DNA of 64,000 nucleotides from assembly GCF_011764445.1 (NCBI RefSeq), contig NZ_BLPG01000001.1, positions 5,969,001 through 6,033,000 of the forward strand. The letters are read 5' to 3'. Shown piece after piece: positions 51,923 through 60,555 of the stretch. A program made the position numbers and the translations under genes. Numbering within the stretch: the first letter of the stretch is position 1; each line of letters starts with the position of its first letter. This DNA comes from Phytohabitans rumicis (GTDB taxonomy: Bacteria; Actinomycetota; Actinomycetes; Mycobacteriales; Micromonosporaceae). The notes beneath the pieces are model-generated. The model saw only the letters and a list, made by a program, of their open reading frames with translations. It was not told the DNA's origin and searched no databases.

Positions 51923-53305
51923 GCCTTTTCTGCGGCATCGGTGTCTGCTTCGCCTGCGTCTCCGAGACGGGGGACCGCACCTGCCTGCCGGAGGCCGCCG
52001 AACCCGGCGCCGCGCCAGGAGAGCCGGACGTCGCCGTGGTCGGGGCGGGGCCGGCGGGGTTGAGCGCGGCGGTGGCGGCCGCGGACGCCGGGGCGGACGT
52101 CACGGTCGTCGACATGGGGCGCACCCCGGCGGGCAGTACCTGCGCGGCCAGGCGGACGCCCCACTGGTACGCCGGGCGACCGGCCACGCTCGGGTCCGGT
52201 TCCTGTCCGGGCACGAGGTGTGGCGGGTCACGCCTGAGCGGGAGATCAGGGCGGGCCGGCACACGCTCCGCCCCGGTGCGGTGGTGCTGGCGCCCGGCGC
52301 GTACGACCGGGTGGTGCCGTTTCCGGGCTGGGACCTGCCGGGCGTCGTCACGGCCGGGGGCGCCCAGGCACACGCCAAGAACAGCGGTGTACCGGTCGGC
52401 CAGCGGGTGCTCGTCGCCGGCACCGGCCCGTTCCTGCTCGCGGTCGCCGCCACCCTCGCCGGGGTCGGTGCCGACGTGGTGGCCGTGGTCGAGGCGGCGC
52501 GGCTGTCCCGGTGGCTGCGCCATCCCGGCGCGGTGCTGCGCTCGCCCGGCCGCGTGCTGGAGGCCGGCCGGTACCTGAGCCGGCGGATCCCGCTCTGGCA
52601 GGGCAGCGCGGTCACCGCGGTCGAGCCGTACGGCGCCGCGCTCAGAGCCACTGTGGACGGTCACGGCACCGTCGACGTGGACGCCGTCTGCGTGGGGCAC
52701 GGCTTCACCCCGTCGGTGGAGCTGGCCCTGGCGTTCGGGTGCGCGACGCGTACCGACCCGCGCGACGGCAGCCTCGTGGTAGCCGTCGACGACGACCAGC
52801 GGACCACCGTCCCGGGGTGCTGGCCGCCGGGGAGGCGACCGGGATCGGTGGCGCCGCCCTCGCCGTGGCCGAGGGCACCATCGCCGGGTACGCCGCGGCA
52901 CACCACATCGGACTGATCGACGACTCAACCCTGGCCCGCGCGGTGTCGCCGTACCAGCGCAGGCGCGCGGCCCGGCGGCGTTTCGCGGACGCCCTGCACG
53001 CGGTGTATCCGGCACCGGCGGCGGCGCTGGACGACGCCACCACGCTGTGCCGCTGCGAACGGGTGACGGCTGGCCGGGCCCGCGCCGACATCCACCGGTA
53101 CGGCATCGACGACGCGCGCGCCCTCAAGCTGCTGACCCGGGTCGGGATGGGCCGGTGCCAGGGCCGGATGTGCGGACGCGCCGCGCTCGACCTGCTCGAA
53201 GCGGAGACCGGGCGGGCCCAGGATCCGGCCGGCTTCGCCAACCGCACCATCGCCATGCCCGTGCCGTTGGGCATTGTGGCCGAAGAAAGGAATCAAACAC
53301 CGTGA
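51919..53305 (+). pseudogene. Iron-sulfur/FAD/NAD oxidoreductase subunit (HcnAB/OoxA-like) with two apparent -1 frameshifts
   Basis: Starts at ATG 51919 with a short 2Fe-2S remnant (FCGIGVCFACV), then the FAD loop VAVVGAGPAGLSAAVAAADA. After VVDMG the frame breaks at the GGGG run 52116-52119; the family pattern HPGGQYLRGQAD continues in the next frame, through VVLAPGAYDRVVPFPG and AGTGPFLLAVAATLAGVG. It breaks again at the GGGG run 52814-52817, where VLAAGEATGIGG continues in the third frame to 53305. The C-terminal BFD-like cluster has CRCERV and GRCQGRMCG. Adding one G at each run gives one protein of about 462 aa that overlaps the next gene by GTGA. Confidence 0.85.
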
Positions 53306-54186
53306 ACAAGCCCTGGCGCGGCGTCGTGGTGGCCATCGCCACGCCGTTCCGCGACGACCTGTCCGTCGACATCGACCGCCTCCAGGAGCACGTGCGCTGG
53401 CTCGCGGCCGAGGGCTGCCACGGCGTCACGCCGAACGGCTCGCTCGGCGAGTACCAGACGCTCAGCGACGGCGAGCGCGCGGACATCGTCCGGGCCGCGG
53501 TCGAGGCCGCGCCGCCGGGCCTCGCGGTGGTGCCGGGCGTCAGCGCGTACGGCGGCCACCAGTCCCGCCGCTGGGCCGAGCAGGCCGCCGAGGCGGGCGC
53601 CCACGCGGTGCTCTGCCTGCCGCCCAACGCCTACCGGGCCCGTCCGTCCGAAGTGGTGGAACACTTCCGCGCGGTCGCCGGCGCCGGCCTACCCGTGGTG
53701 GCGTACAACAACCCGTACGACACCCGGGTGGATCTCACCCCGGAGCTGGTCGCCACCCTCGCCGAGATCGACGGCATCGTGGCGGTGAAGGAGTTCAGCG
53801 GCGACGTGCGGCGCCTGCACCGCATCCGTGACCTGTGCCCGCACGTGGACGTGCTCGCCGGCGCGGACGACGTGCTGCTGGAACTGATGGCGTGCGGCGC
53901 CACCGGGTGGATCGCCGGCTTTCCCAACGCGCTGCCCCGGGTGTCGCTGCGGCTGTACGAGCTGTGCGCGGCCGGCGACCTGGCCCGCGCGCTGCCGCTC
54001 TACGCCGAGCTGCATCCGATGTTCGGCTGGGACTCCCGGTCCGAGTTCATCCAGGCCATCAAGCTGGCGATGGAGATCGTCGGCCGGTACGGCGGGCCCT
54101 GCCGGCTACCCCGCTTGCCGCTGCCGCCCGACCTGACCGCGCAGGTACGCAAGGACGTCGCCCGCGCGGTGGTAGCCGATGCGTAG
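53302..54186 (+). CDS. Dihydrodipicolinate-synthase-family enzyme, probable pyrroline-4-hydroxy-2-carboxylate deaminase
   Basis: Class I aldolase-fold enzyme of 294 aa. The Schiff-base lysine is Lys163 in GIVAVKEFSGD and the tyrosine is Tyr135 in VVAYNNPYDTR. TPNGSLGEYQTLSDGER is the pyruvate-binding GTTGE-like loop, here NGSLGE, as in the hydroxyproline-pathway branch. It would convert 1-pyrroline-4-hydroxy-2-carboxylate to 2-oxoglutarate semialdehyde and ammonia. The start is GTG 53302 over the preceding stop, and its 3' end overlaps the epimerase gene by 8 bp. Confidence 0.88.
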   Translation: MNKPWRGVVVAIATPFRDDLSVDIDRLQEHVRWLAAEGCHGVTPNGSLGEYQTLSDGERADIVRAAVEAAPPGLAVVPGVSAYGGHQSRRWAEQAAEAGAHAVLCLPPNAYRARPSEVVEHFRAVAGAGLPVVAYNNPYDTRVDLTPELVATLAEIDGIVAVKEFSGDVRRLHRIRDLCPHVDVLAGADDVLLELMACGATGWIAGFPNALPRVSLRLYELCAAGDLARALPLYAELHPMFGWDSRSEFIQAIKLAMEIVGRYGGPCRLPRLPLPPDLTAQVRKDVARAVVADA

Positions 54187-55180
54187 CCGCCTGGTCCTGC
54201 ACGCCGTCGACTCGCACACCGAGGGCATGCCGACCCGGGTGGTCACCGGCGGCGTGGGCGTGCTGCCGGGGGCGACGATGTTCGAGCGCAAGCAGCTCTT
54301 CGAGCGCGACCGGGAGGGCCTGCTTCGGTTTCTGATGTACGAGCCGCGCGGGCACTCGGCGATGTCCGGCGCGATCCTGCAGCCGCCGACCCGGCCGGAC
54401 GCGGACTTCGGCGTGCTCTTCATCGAGGTGTCCGGCTGCCTGCCGATGTGCGGGCACGGCACGATCGGGGTGGCCACCGTGCTCGTCGAGACCGGCATGG
54501 TCGCCGTCGAGGAGCCGGTCACCACGATCCGCCTGGACACCCCGGCCGGGCTGGTCACCGCCGAGGTCGAGGTCGCGGACGGGCGGGCCCGCTCGGTGAC
54601 CATCCGCAACGTGCCGTCGTTTCTGCTCGCCGCCGACCAGTGCGTCGAGGTGGCCGGCATTGGGCCGGTGCGGTACGACATGGCGTTCGGCGGCAACTTC
54701 TACGCCATTGTGGACGCCGCCATGTTGGGCCTGCCGGTGCGCCCGCACGCTGTGCGGGAACTGATCCGGCGGGGCCTGGCGGTGATGGACACCATCAACG
54801 AGCGCGCCCGACCGGTGCACCCGGCCAACGCGGCGATCGACGACTGCCGGCACGTGCAGGTGGTCGAGGCCGGCCGGGACGGCGCGGACGCCCGCAACGC
54901 GGTCGTCATCCACCCCGGCTGGGTGGACCGCTCCCCGTGTGGCACCGGTACGTCCGCCCGGATGGCCCAACTACACGCGCGTGGCCTGCTGGCGCTGGAC
55001 ACCCCGTTCGTCAACGAGTCGGTGTTGGGCACCCGCTTCACCGGGCGGCTCGTCGACACCACCAGCGTGGCCGGCCTGCCCGCCGTCGTGCCGACGGTGA
55101 CCGGGCGGGCCTGGATCACCGGCACCGCGCAGTACCTGCTCGACCCGGAAGACCCCTTTCCCGAGGGGTTCCTCCTATAG
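54179..55180 (+). CDS. 4-Hydroxyproline 2-epimerase (proline racemase family)
   Basis: Enzyme of 333 aa. Both catalytic cysteines are present: Cys91 in PMCGHGTIG and Cys254 in DRSPCGTGTSAR. A Cys/Cys pair is the signature of racemases and 4-hydroxyproline epimerases, as against the Thr-containing dehydratases. DSHTEGMPTRVVTGG is the family N-terminus. It converts trans-4-hydroxy-L-proline to cis-4-hydroxy-D-proline, the first step of the pathway whose later enzymes lie directly upstream. The semialdehyde dehydrogenase that would finish the route is not in the window. Confidence 0.92.
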   Translation: MRSRLVLHAVDSHTEGMPTRVVTGGVGVLPGATMFERKQLFERDREGLLRFLMYEPRGHSAMSGAILQPPTRPDADFGVLFIEVSGCLPMCGHGTIGVATVLVETGMVAVEEPVTTIRLDTPAGLVTAEVEVADGRARSVTIRNVPSFLLAADQCVEVAGIGPVRYDMAFGGNFYAIVDAAMLGLPVRPHAVRELIRRGLAVMDTINERARPVHPANAAIDDCRHVQVVEAGRDGADARNAVVIHPGWVDRSPCGTGTSARMAQLHARGLLALDTPFVNESVLGTRFTGRLVDTTSVAGLPAVVPTVTGRAWITGTAQYLLDPEDPFPEGFLL

Positions 55181-55195
55181 AAAAGGGGAAAGCGC

Positions 55196-57187
55196 ATGAC
55201 CGTCCATGCCAGACGACTGGCCGCCGTGGCCGCCTTCGCGCTCATCGCGGGCCTCGCGGCCGTTCCCGTCTCCACCGTCCCGGCGTCGGCGACCGGCGAC
55301 GCCTTCCGGCCGATCGACCGGCAGCGCTGGGAAAACCCGGACGACATGACCCCCGCCGACTACCGCCGCCCACCGGGCACCAACTGGTCCGATCCGACCG
55401 CGACCGGATCGGTGCGCAACTTCAAGGTCGCGCTGGTCACGCTCGACTACCCGGACCAGCCGTTCGCCGTTACCCAGCCGGCCCACTCGACCATCTTCGG
55501 CAACCCCCAGCCGAGCGCCGCGAACATCCCCCGCGAGCAGGTGCCCGCCTTCTACCGCGACTTTCTCAACCAGCCCGGCACCCTCAACAACGGGCACACG
55601 CTGCACCAGTACTGGATGGAGGACTCCGGCGGGCGGTACGGCGTGGAGCTGACCGCGTTCGGCCCGTACCAGCTGCCGAACAAGTCGTACCAGTACGGCA
55701 TCACCAACGACATGAACCCGGGCATGTGCCCGACCGGCGAGACCTGCAACCGCAACATCCGTACCGATGGGCTGGGCCTGTGGCGCGCCGCGGTCGGCAC
55801 CGACGTGGCCGGCTCGTTCGAGCTTGCCTTCATCCTCAGCGCCGGCCAGGACGAGTCGTCGACCTGGCAGGAGTTCGGCCAGATGCGCTTCAACACCAAG
55901 GAGGACGTGCCCGACGAGTGGGGCCCGCCCGACCCGGCGATGAACAACTACGCCCGTACCCGGTACGTCGAGTGGACGTCGTGGAAGTCGGCGGCAACCA
56001 TCTGGCCGACCGCCGGCGGTGGCTCCTCCACCCAGGCGGAGAGCTCCGGCCTGGGCACGTACGCCCACGAGCTGACCCACCTGCTGGGCATCGGCGACAA
56101 CTACAACAACCCGTACGGCACGCCGCTGCGCCGGGCGTACACCGGGATCTGGAGCATGATGTCGCGCGGCTCGTTCAACGGTCCCGGCGGGCCGCACACC
56201 CGCTGGCTGATCCCGCCGGTCAACGGCGGCTCGATGGGCTCCCAGCACATGCTGCGCGACAAGGTGAAGCTCGGCATGGTCGACGAGGCCAACGTGCTGC
56301 GCCTGTCCCGGGAAGCGCTCGCCTCGTCCGGCATCGTGGTCGCCGACGTGACCGCCCGCGCGGTCAAGCCCGGCGCCAGCGAGCTGACCGGCGTGAACAT
56401 CGCGATGAACGCGGACCTGTCGCCGGCGTGCAGCACCAGCGCCGATCCGCTCTGCGACGGCGGCAACTTCAACAACTACACCGTCGAGGTGGTCGACCGG
56501 ATGGGTGCGGACTCGTTCACCCCGGACAGCGGCGTCCTGCTCAGCAAGACCAAGAACGCCGACGCCGCGCCGTTCGTCTGGGTCGTCGACGCCAACCCGC
56601 AGGACATCAACCTGGTCGACTTCGAGCGGCCGGACGGCACCGAGCAGATGATCACGATGGGCGACTACCGGCAGCTGTCCGACGCGCTCTTCCACGCCGG
56701 CGCCGACTCCGGCAGCGAGTACGAGTACGTCGACGCGGCGAACGGGCTGCACTTCTACGTCGTGAACGTCAAGCGCGACCGCAAGGGCGTGCTGTCGTAC
56801 ACGGTGGCGGTGCGGGCGGTGACCGGCGACGGCGGCCCGCAGGCGCGCGGCGTCGGGCTCTCGAAGGGCCGGGCCGACGGGGCCTCGTGCGCCTTCGAGC
56901 TGGCCAACACCGGTACGGCGGCGCCGGGTGGCGCGGCGCACCCCGAGGACGTCAGCGCCTACCTGGACTCGGACGTGTACCGGCTGTCGGCGACCGTGTC
57001 CGGCCAGGGCTGGGAGGCGTGGCTGCCGAACCAGCTGGCGACCGCCGAGTTCGGACAGTCCACAAGGGTCAAGGTGGCGGTCAAGTCCGCCCGCGGCGCC
57101 GCCCGTACGGCGACCGTGACCCTCACGGCCACCTCGGAGAGCGACCCGACCAAGACGGTCACCCGGCAGTGCAAGGTGTCCCGGTAA
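55196..57187 (+). CDS. Secreted M6-like zinc metalloprotease
   Basis: Exported protein of 663 aa: signal peptide (AAFALIAGLAAVPVSTVPAS, cleaved near ASATG), then a metalloprotease domain with HExxH in TYAHELTHLLGIGDNYNNPY at about residues 288-307 and YTGIWSMMSRGSFNGPGG, the Met-turn region that follows it in M6/immune-inhibitor-A-like enzymes. A beta-rich C-terminal region begins near residue 380 (TARAVKPGASELTGVNI). It starts 15 bp after the epimerase stop behind AAAAGGGGAA, so it may be co-transcribed, which would pair collagen or gelatin hydrolysis with hydroxyproline use (inference). Confidence 0.88.
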   Translation: MTVHARRLAAVAAFALIAGLAAVPVSTVPASATGDAFRPIDRQRWENPDDMTPADYRRPPGTNWSDPTATGSVRNFKVALVTLDYPDQPFAVTQPAHSTIFGNPQPSAANIPREQVPAFYRDFLNQPGTLNNGHTLHQYWMEDSGGRYGVELTAFGPYQLPNKSYQYGITNDMNPGMCPTGETCNRNIRTDGLGLWRAAVGTDVAGSFELAFILSAGQDESSTWQEFGQMRFNTKEDVPDEWGPPDPAMNNYARTRYVEWTSWKSAATIWPTAGGGSSTQAESSGLGTYAHELTHLLGIGDNYNNPYGTPLRRAYTGIWSMMSRGSFNGPGGPHTRWLIPPVNGGSMGSQHMLRDKVKLGMVDEANVLRLSREALASSGIVVADVTARAVKPGASELTGVNIAMNADLSPACSTSADPLCDGGNFNNYTVEVVDRMGADSFTPDSGVLLSKTKNADAAPFVWVVDANPQDINLVDFERPDGTEQMITMGDYRQLSDALFHAGADSGSEYEYVDAANGLHFYVVNVKRDRKGVLSYTVAVRAVTGDGGPQARGVGLSKGRADGASCAFELANTGTAAPGGAAHPEDVSAYLDSDVYRLSATVSGQGWEAWLPNQLATAEFGQSTRVKVAVKSARGAARTATVTLTATSESDPTKTVTRQCKVSR

Positions 57188-57209
57188 AAACCTACCTACC
57201 GAACATGAA

Positions 57210-57243
57210 GCGAGGGCACCCCGTGGCAGCGGGGTGCCCTCGC
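57210..57243. terminator. Bidirectional hairpin terminator
   Basis: GCGAGGGCACCCCG at 57210-57223 and CGGGGTGCCCTCGC at 57230-57243 form a perfect 14-bp stem with the 6-nt loop TGGCAG. It lies between the 3' ends of two convergent genes (57187 and 57255). There is no U-tract, as is common for actinobacterial terminators. Confidence 0.88.
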
Positions 57244-57254
57244 GACTTAGCGGG

Positions 57255-58472
57255 TCAGCGCACCTGGACGCGGACCGCGTCGAAGGCGGGTTGTTGGTTG
57301 GCTCGTTGCATCATGGGGATGCGGTGTGAGGCGTCGCCGGCCCAGGAGGCGCATTGGAAGGTGCCGCGTTGGGCGAGGCCGGGTACCCGGATTTCGATGG
57401 TGTCGGGTTGGGCGTTGCCGCCGCCGTCTTCGGTGGCGACGAAGAACGCGGGGGCGGGTGCGGGGTCGGGGGCGTTGTTGGTGTTGTTGAGCAGTCGGCA
57501 GCTGGTGTGGAAGTGGCCGCGGACCAGACCCTGGGCGTTGAGGATGGACATGTCGACGTAGTAGCCGCCTTGTCCGGCGGGTAGGAACCGGTCGCGGACC
57601 AGGTTGCGGGTGCTGACCCGGATGACGAATGGTTCGTTGACGCCGACGTTGCGGGGTGCGCTGGTGATCAGCAGGGAGGGGTTGGTGTCGGCGTTGCCGA
57701 CTTCGCCCATTTCGGTGTCGACGCAGCGGTTGCCGTTTTGGAAGCCGTCGTGGATTTGCAGGCCGTTGCCTTCGGAGCACTCGTCCGGGCCGAAGTCCAG
57801 GGGCGGCGGTGCGGTCGTCGGCGCGGTCGTCGCGGGCTGGTTGTTGCCCCCACCGTTGTTGCCGCCGTTGTTGTTGCCCGCGGCGAGCGTGCACGTGGCG
57901 AGCCCGTTGAGGTTGTTCGGCCGCTGCCCGACCCGCCCGATCGCGATGGCGATGCGGTCGATGGCCGCGGTGCGCTTGCTCGCCAGCGGGCCGAGGATCG
58001 CGTTCTGGACGAAGTTCGGGCCGCCCTGGCCGGCGCTTGTCGCCAGCCGCTGGTTGGCCTCGGCGATCTGCGTCTCGAGCAGAGCGAGGTTGCGGTCCAC
58101 CTCGGCCTGTGCGGCCGCGGGGACGTTCTGCAACCGGTCCTCGACGCTCGGGCAGACGATCGTCTGCGACGCCTGGGAGTTGGAGTTCTGGGCGGTGGTC
58201 TGGGCGCTCGTCGTGCACGCCTGCCCGTCGCCCCAGTAGTTACGGACAGTGCGCCCATTCTGCTGGGTGGTCGTCACGTTCTGCCCGTTGGGAGCCTGGC
58301 CCCCGGGTGCGGGCTGGCAACCCCGCGACGATGCCCGTCGCTCGCCCTCGGCCGAGGACACCTGGGTCACCGTGATGATTCCGCCGAACACGACCAGGGT
58401 GCCGACGACCGCGAGAATGCGCTTATGCCGCCCTGTCAAGTTCCACCTGCGTCTCTGCGCCGACCTGTACAT
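57255..58472 (-). CDS. Membrane-anchored protein with glycine/asparagine linker and conserved C-terminal domain, unknown
   Basis: Protein of 405 aa starting at ATG 58472 (MYRSAQRRRWNLTG). A basic N-terminus and one helix (ILAVVGTLVVFGGIITVTQV) anchor it; the rest is outside. The middle, about residues 50-195, is Gln/Ala/Asn-rich and helical; a linker of Asn, Gly, Thr and Pro follows (NNNGGNNGGGNNQPATTAPT). The C-terminal domain of about 170 residues (DECSEGNGLQIHDGFQNGNR cut at 20; YYVDMSILNAQGLVRGHFHT) has four cysteines likely in disulfides. The gene for this C-terminal domain uses CAA, GAA and C-ended codons much more than the 5' half, a sign of different origin. Confidence 0.8.
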   Translation of the reverse strand: MYRSAQRRRWNLTGRHKRILAVVGTLVVFGGIITVTQVSSAEGERRASSRGCQPAPGGQAPNGQNVTTTQQNGRTVRNYWGDGQACTTSAQTTAQNSNSQASQTIVCPSVEDRLQNVPAAAQAEVDRNLALLETQIAEANQRLATSAGQGGPNFVQNAILGPLASKRTAAIDRIAIAIGRVGQRPNNLNGLATCTLAAGNNNGGNNGGGNNQPATTAPTTAPPPLDFGPDECSEGNGLQIHDGFQNGNRCVDTEMGEVGNADTNPSLLITSAPRNVGVNEPFVIRVSTRNLVRDRFLPAGQGGYYVDMSILNAQGLVRGHFHTSCRLLNNTNNAPDPAPAPAFFVATEDGGGNAQPDTIEIRVPGLAQRGTFQCASWAGDASHRIPMMQRANQQPAFDAVRVQVR

Positions 58473-58522
58473 GGTGCTTGCCCTTTTCTCGAAGCCGAAG
58501 GCGGCTCTAGTTTGAGTGATCT

Positions 58523-58553
58523 CACCTAAGAGCAAACTTTGATCTGGCGTCAA
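58523..58553 (-). promoter_or_regulatory. Candidate promoter of the mosaic membrane protein gene
   Basis: On the reverse strand TTGACG (58553-58548) and TAGGTG (58528-58523) are 19 bp apart, or TTAGGT with 18 bp, inside an A/T-rich island (58500-58610) that is unusual for this genome. The word GCAAACTTTGATC lies in the spacer. The start codon is 50 bp downstream. Confidence 0.45.
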
Positions 58554-58613
58554 GCTGCAAATGATAATTTAAGCTTTCCCGCTTTTCCTTAAAAGAGATT
58601 TATGCCAGCGCAT

Positions 58614-59555
58614 TCATCGCCGTGTACTCATCCGATCGGCTGATGTCGGCGGTTCAACGTTTTTTTGTGATGTGCGCTCTAGCAGCGCGACCATGTCGGA
58701 GATCGGCGGCCGGGGCCGCGGGCGGTGCACGAGGAGGATCTCGCGCGCGATCGGCTCGGTCAGGTCGCGTACGGCGTGGCTGGCGGGGTCGACCGCACCC
58801 AGGCTCGTGTCCGGGATGAGCGCGACGCCGATTCCGGCACCGATGAGGGCGAGGGTAACCGCATAGTCGCGGGTTTCGTAAGCCACCCGCACCGACAATC
58901 CCGCTTCGCGGGCGGCCCAGTCCAGCGTAATCCGGTTATGTACGCCCGGTCCGCCGGAAATCCATTCTTCGTCGGCGAGCGCGGTGATCGTCAGCCGGCG
59001 GGTGCCCGCGTGCCGGTGGCCGGCGGGCAGGACGACGCGTAGCGGGTCGGTCATCAGGTGGGCGCGCACCAGCCCGGCGACGGGCGGCAGCGGTACGTCG
59101 GGGTAACGGTGCGTGATGAGCAGGTCGAGGTCGCCGGAGGTCACCAGGTCGTACCCGTCCGGTGGTTCGATATCCAGCAGGGACAGCCGCACGTGCGGAT
59201 GAGCGCCGCGGAAGGCGGCCAGCGCGGTCGGCACCAGCGCCTCCCCGGCGCTCGCGAACGTGCCCAGCGAGAGGTGCTCGCGCGGCAGCCCGCGGGCGTC
59301 GCGTACGGCGTCCTCGGCGTCCCGCAGCGCGCCGAGCACCCGTTCGCCGTGCCGGATCAGCACCTCCCCGGTGGCCGTCGGCCGTACGCCGGTCGGGCCG
59401 CGGTCGACGAGCCGGTCGCCGACCTCCCGCTCCAGCTTGGCGAGCTGCTGGGACAGCGCCGACGCGGTGAAGCCCATGCTCTTGGCGGCCGCGGCGATCG
59501 AGCCGGCGTGGGCGACCTCGACCAGTACCCGCAGCCGTTCGATGTCCAGAGCCAT
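58614..59555 (-). CDS. LysR-family transcriptional regulator
   Basis: Regulator of 313 aa. The N-terminal winged HTH is at residues 1-60 (LRVLVEVAHAGSIAAAAKSM and SALSQQLAKLEREVGDRLVD), with the LysR substrate-binding fold after it (GTFASAGEALVPTALAAFRG). The start is ATG 59555. It is divergent from a threonine/serine dehydratase-like gene over 70 bp, a normal layout for a LysR protein and its target. A perfect 12-nt inverted repeat spans the gap and includes the regulator's own start codon, so autoregulation is likely. Confidence 0.92.
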   Translation of the reverse strand: MALDIERLRVLVEVAHAGSIAAAAKSMGFTASALSQQLAKLEREVGDRLVDRGPTGVRPTATGEVLIRHGERVLGALRDAEDAVRDARGLPREHLSLGTFASAGEALVPTALAAFRGAHPHVRLSLLDIEPPDGYDLVTSGDLDLLITHRYPDVPLPPVAGLVRAHLMTDPLRVVLPAGHRHAGTRRLTITALADEEWISGGPGVHNRITLDWAAREAGLSVRVAYETRDYAVTLALIGAGIGVALIPDTSLGAVDPASHAVRDLTEPIAREILLVHRPRPRPPISDMVALLERTSQKNVEPPTSADRMSTRR

Positions 59556-59603
59556 AAGCTCTCCTTAACGCCATTTAGCAATTCCCGTTTCAGCTTATGG
59601 CTC
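59549..59603. promoter_or_regulatory. Inverted-repeat operator candidate for the LysR regulator
   Basis: GAGCCATAAGCT at 59549-59560 and AGCTTATGGCTC at 59592-59603 are perfect 12-nt inverted copies, 31 bp apart. One half overlaps the ATG of the LysR gene, the other lies 23 bp upstream of the dehydratase start. Two half sites on one helix face about four turns apart would suit a LysR tetramer. Confidence 0.65.
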
Positions 59604-59625
59604 GGGAGGGAGCAGAGTAAGCCTC

Positions 59626-60525
59626 ATGATCGGACACGACGACCTCACCCTGGCCGCCAAGCGCATCGCGCCGTACGTGCGCCGGACTCCCGTGCTGGAG
59701 GCGACGGTGGATGGGCGCCCGGTGACGCTGAAGCTCGAACACTTGCAGCTCACCGGCTCCTTCAAGGTCCGGGGCGCGCTCAACGCGCTGCTGAGTGGGG
59801 CACCGACCGACCGCGTGGTGACGGCCTCCGGCGGAAACCACGGGCTCGGCGTGGCCACCGCCGCGCGCCTGCTCGGCGTCCGCGCCACGATCTACGTACC
59901 CGAGAATGTGCCGCCGGACAAGGAGCGGCGGATCGCCGCGACCGGCGCGGACGTGGTCCGGCACGGCAGCCGGTACGCCGAGGCCGAGCGCGCCGCACGC
60001 GGGTACGCCGAAGAGGCGGCGCTGCGTTACCTGCCCGCGTACGACGACGCCGATGTGGTGGCCGGGCAGGGCACGGTGGGGATCGAGATCGCCGAGCAGG
60101 TGCCGGAGTGTGACGCCGTCGCGGTCGCGGTCGGCGGCGGCGGGCTGATCGCCGGGGTGAGCGTCGGCGTCGGGGAGCGCACCGTCGTCGGTGTCGAGCC
60201 GACCGGCTGCGCGAGCCTGCACGCCGCGATCGCCGCCGGGGCGCCCACCGACAGCCCGGTCCACTCGGTCGCCTCGTCGGCGCTGGGCGCGACCCGGGTC
60301 GGGCGCATCCCGTTCGACGTGCTCGGGGCGACGCCGGCCCTGCGACTCGCGCTCGTCGACGACGTCGAGATCCTGGCGGCCCGGGACCGGCTGTGGGACG
60401 AGTTCCGGCTGGCCGTCGAGCCGGCCGGCGCCGTGGCCTTCGCGGCCTGGCTGGCCGGGCGGGTTTCCGGTGACCACGCCTGCGTCGTGGTCTGCGGCGC
60501 AAACGCCGACTGGCGTCCACTGTGA
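59626..60525 (+). CDS. PLP-dependent threonine/serine dehydratase-family enzyme
   Basis: Fold-type II PLP enzyme of 299 aa. The Schiff-base lysine is Lys47 in LTGSFKVRGALNAL, the substrate loop is TASGGNHGLGVATAARLLGV, and the phosphate-binding glycine loop is VGGGGLIAG. Members deaminate serine or threonine to 2-oxo acids or act as racemases or hydroxyaspartate dehydratases. The start is ATG 59626. It faces a divergent LysR gene that probably controls it. Exact substrate not determined. Confidence 0.9.
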   Translation: MIGHDDLTLAAKRIAPYVRRTPVLEATVDGRPVTLKLEHLQLTGSFKVRGALNALLSGAPTDRVVTASGGNHGLGVATAARLLGVRATIYVPENVPPDKERRIAATGADVVRHGSRYAEAERAARGYAEEAALRYLPAYDDADVVAGQGTVGIEIAEQVPECDAVAVAVGGGGLIAGVSVGVGERTVVGVEPTGCASLHAAIAAGAPTDSPVHSVASSALGATRVGRIPFDVLGATPALRLALVDDVEILAARDRLWDEFRLAVEPAGAVAFAAWLAGRVSGDHACVVVCGANADWRPL

Positions 60526-60555
60526 ACTATCCTCGCGAAGCGGTAGCCTCTCTGC

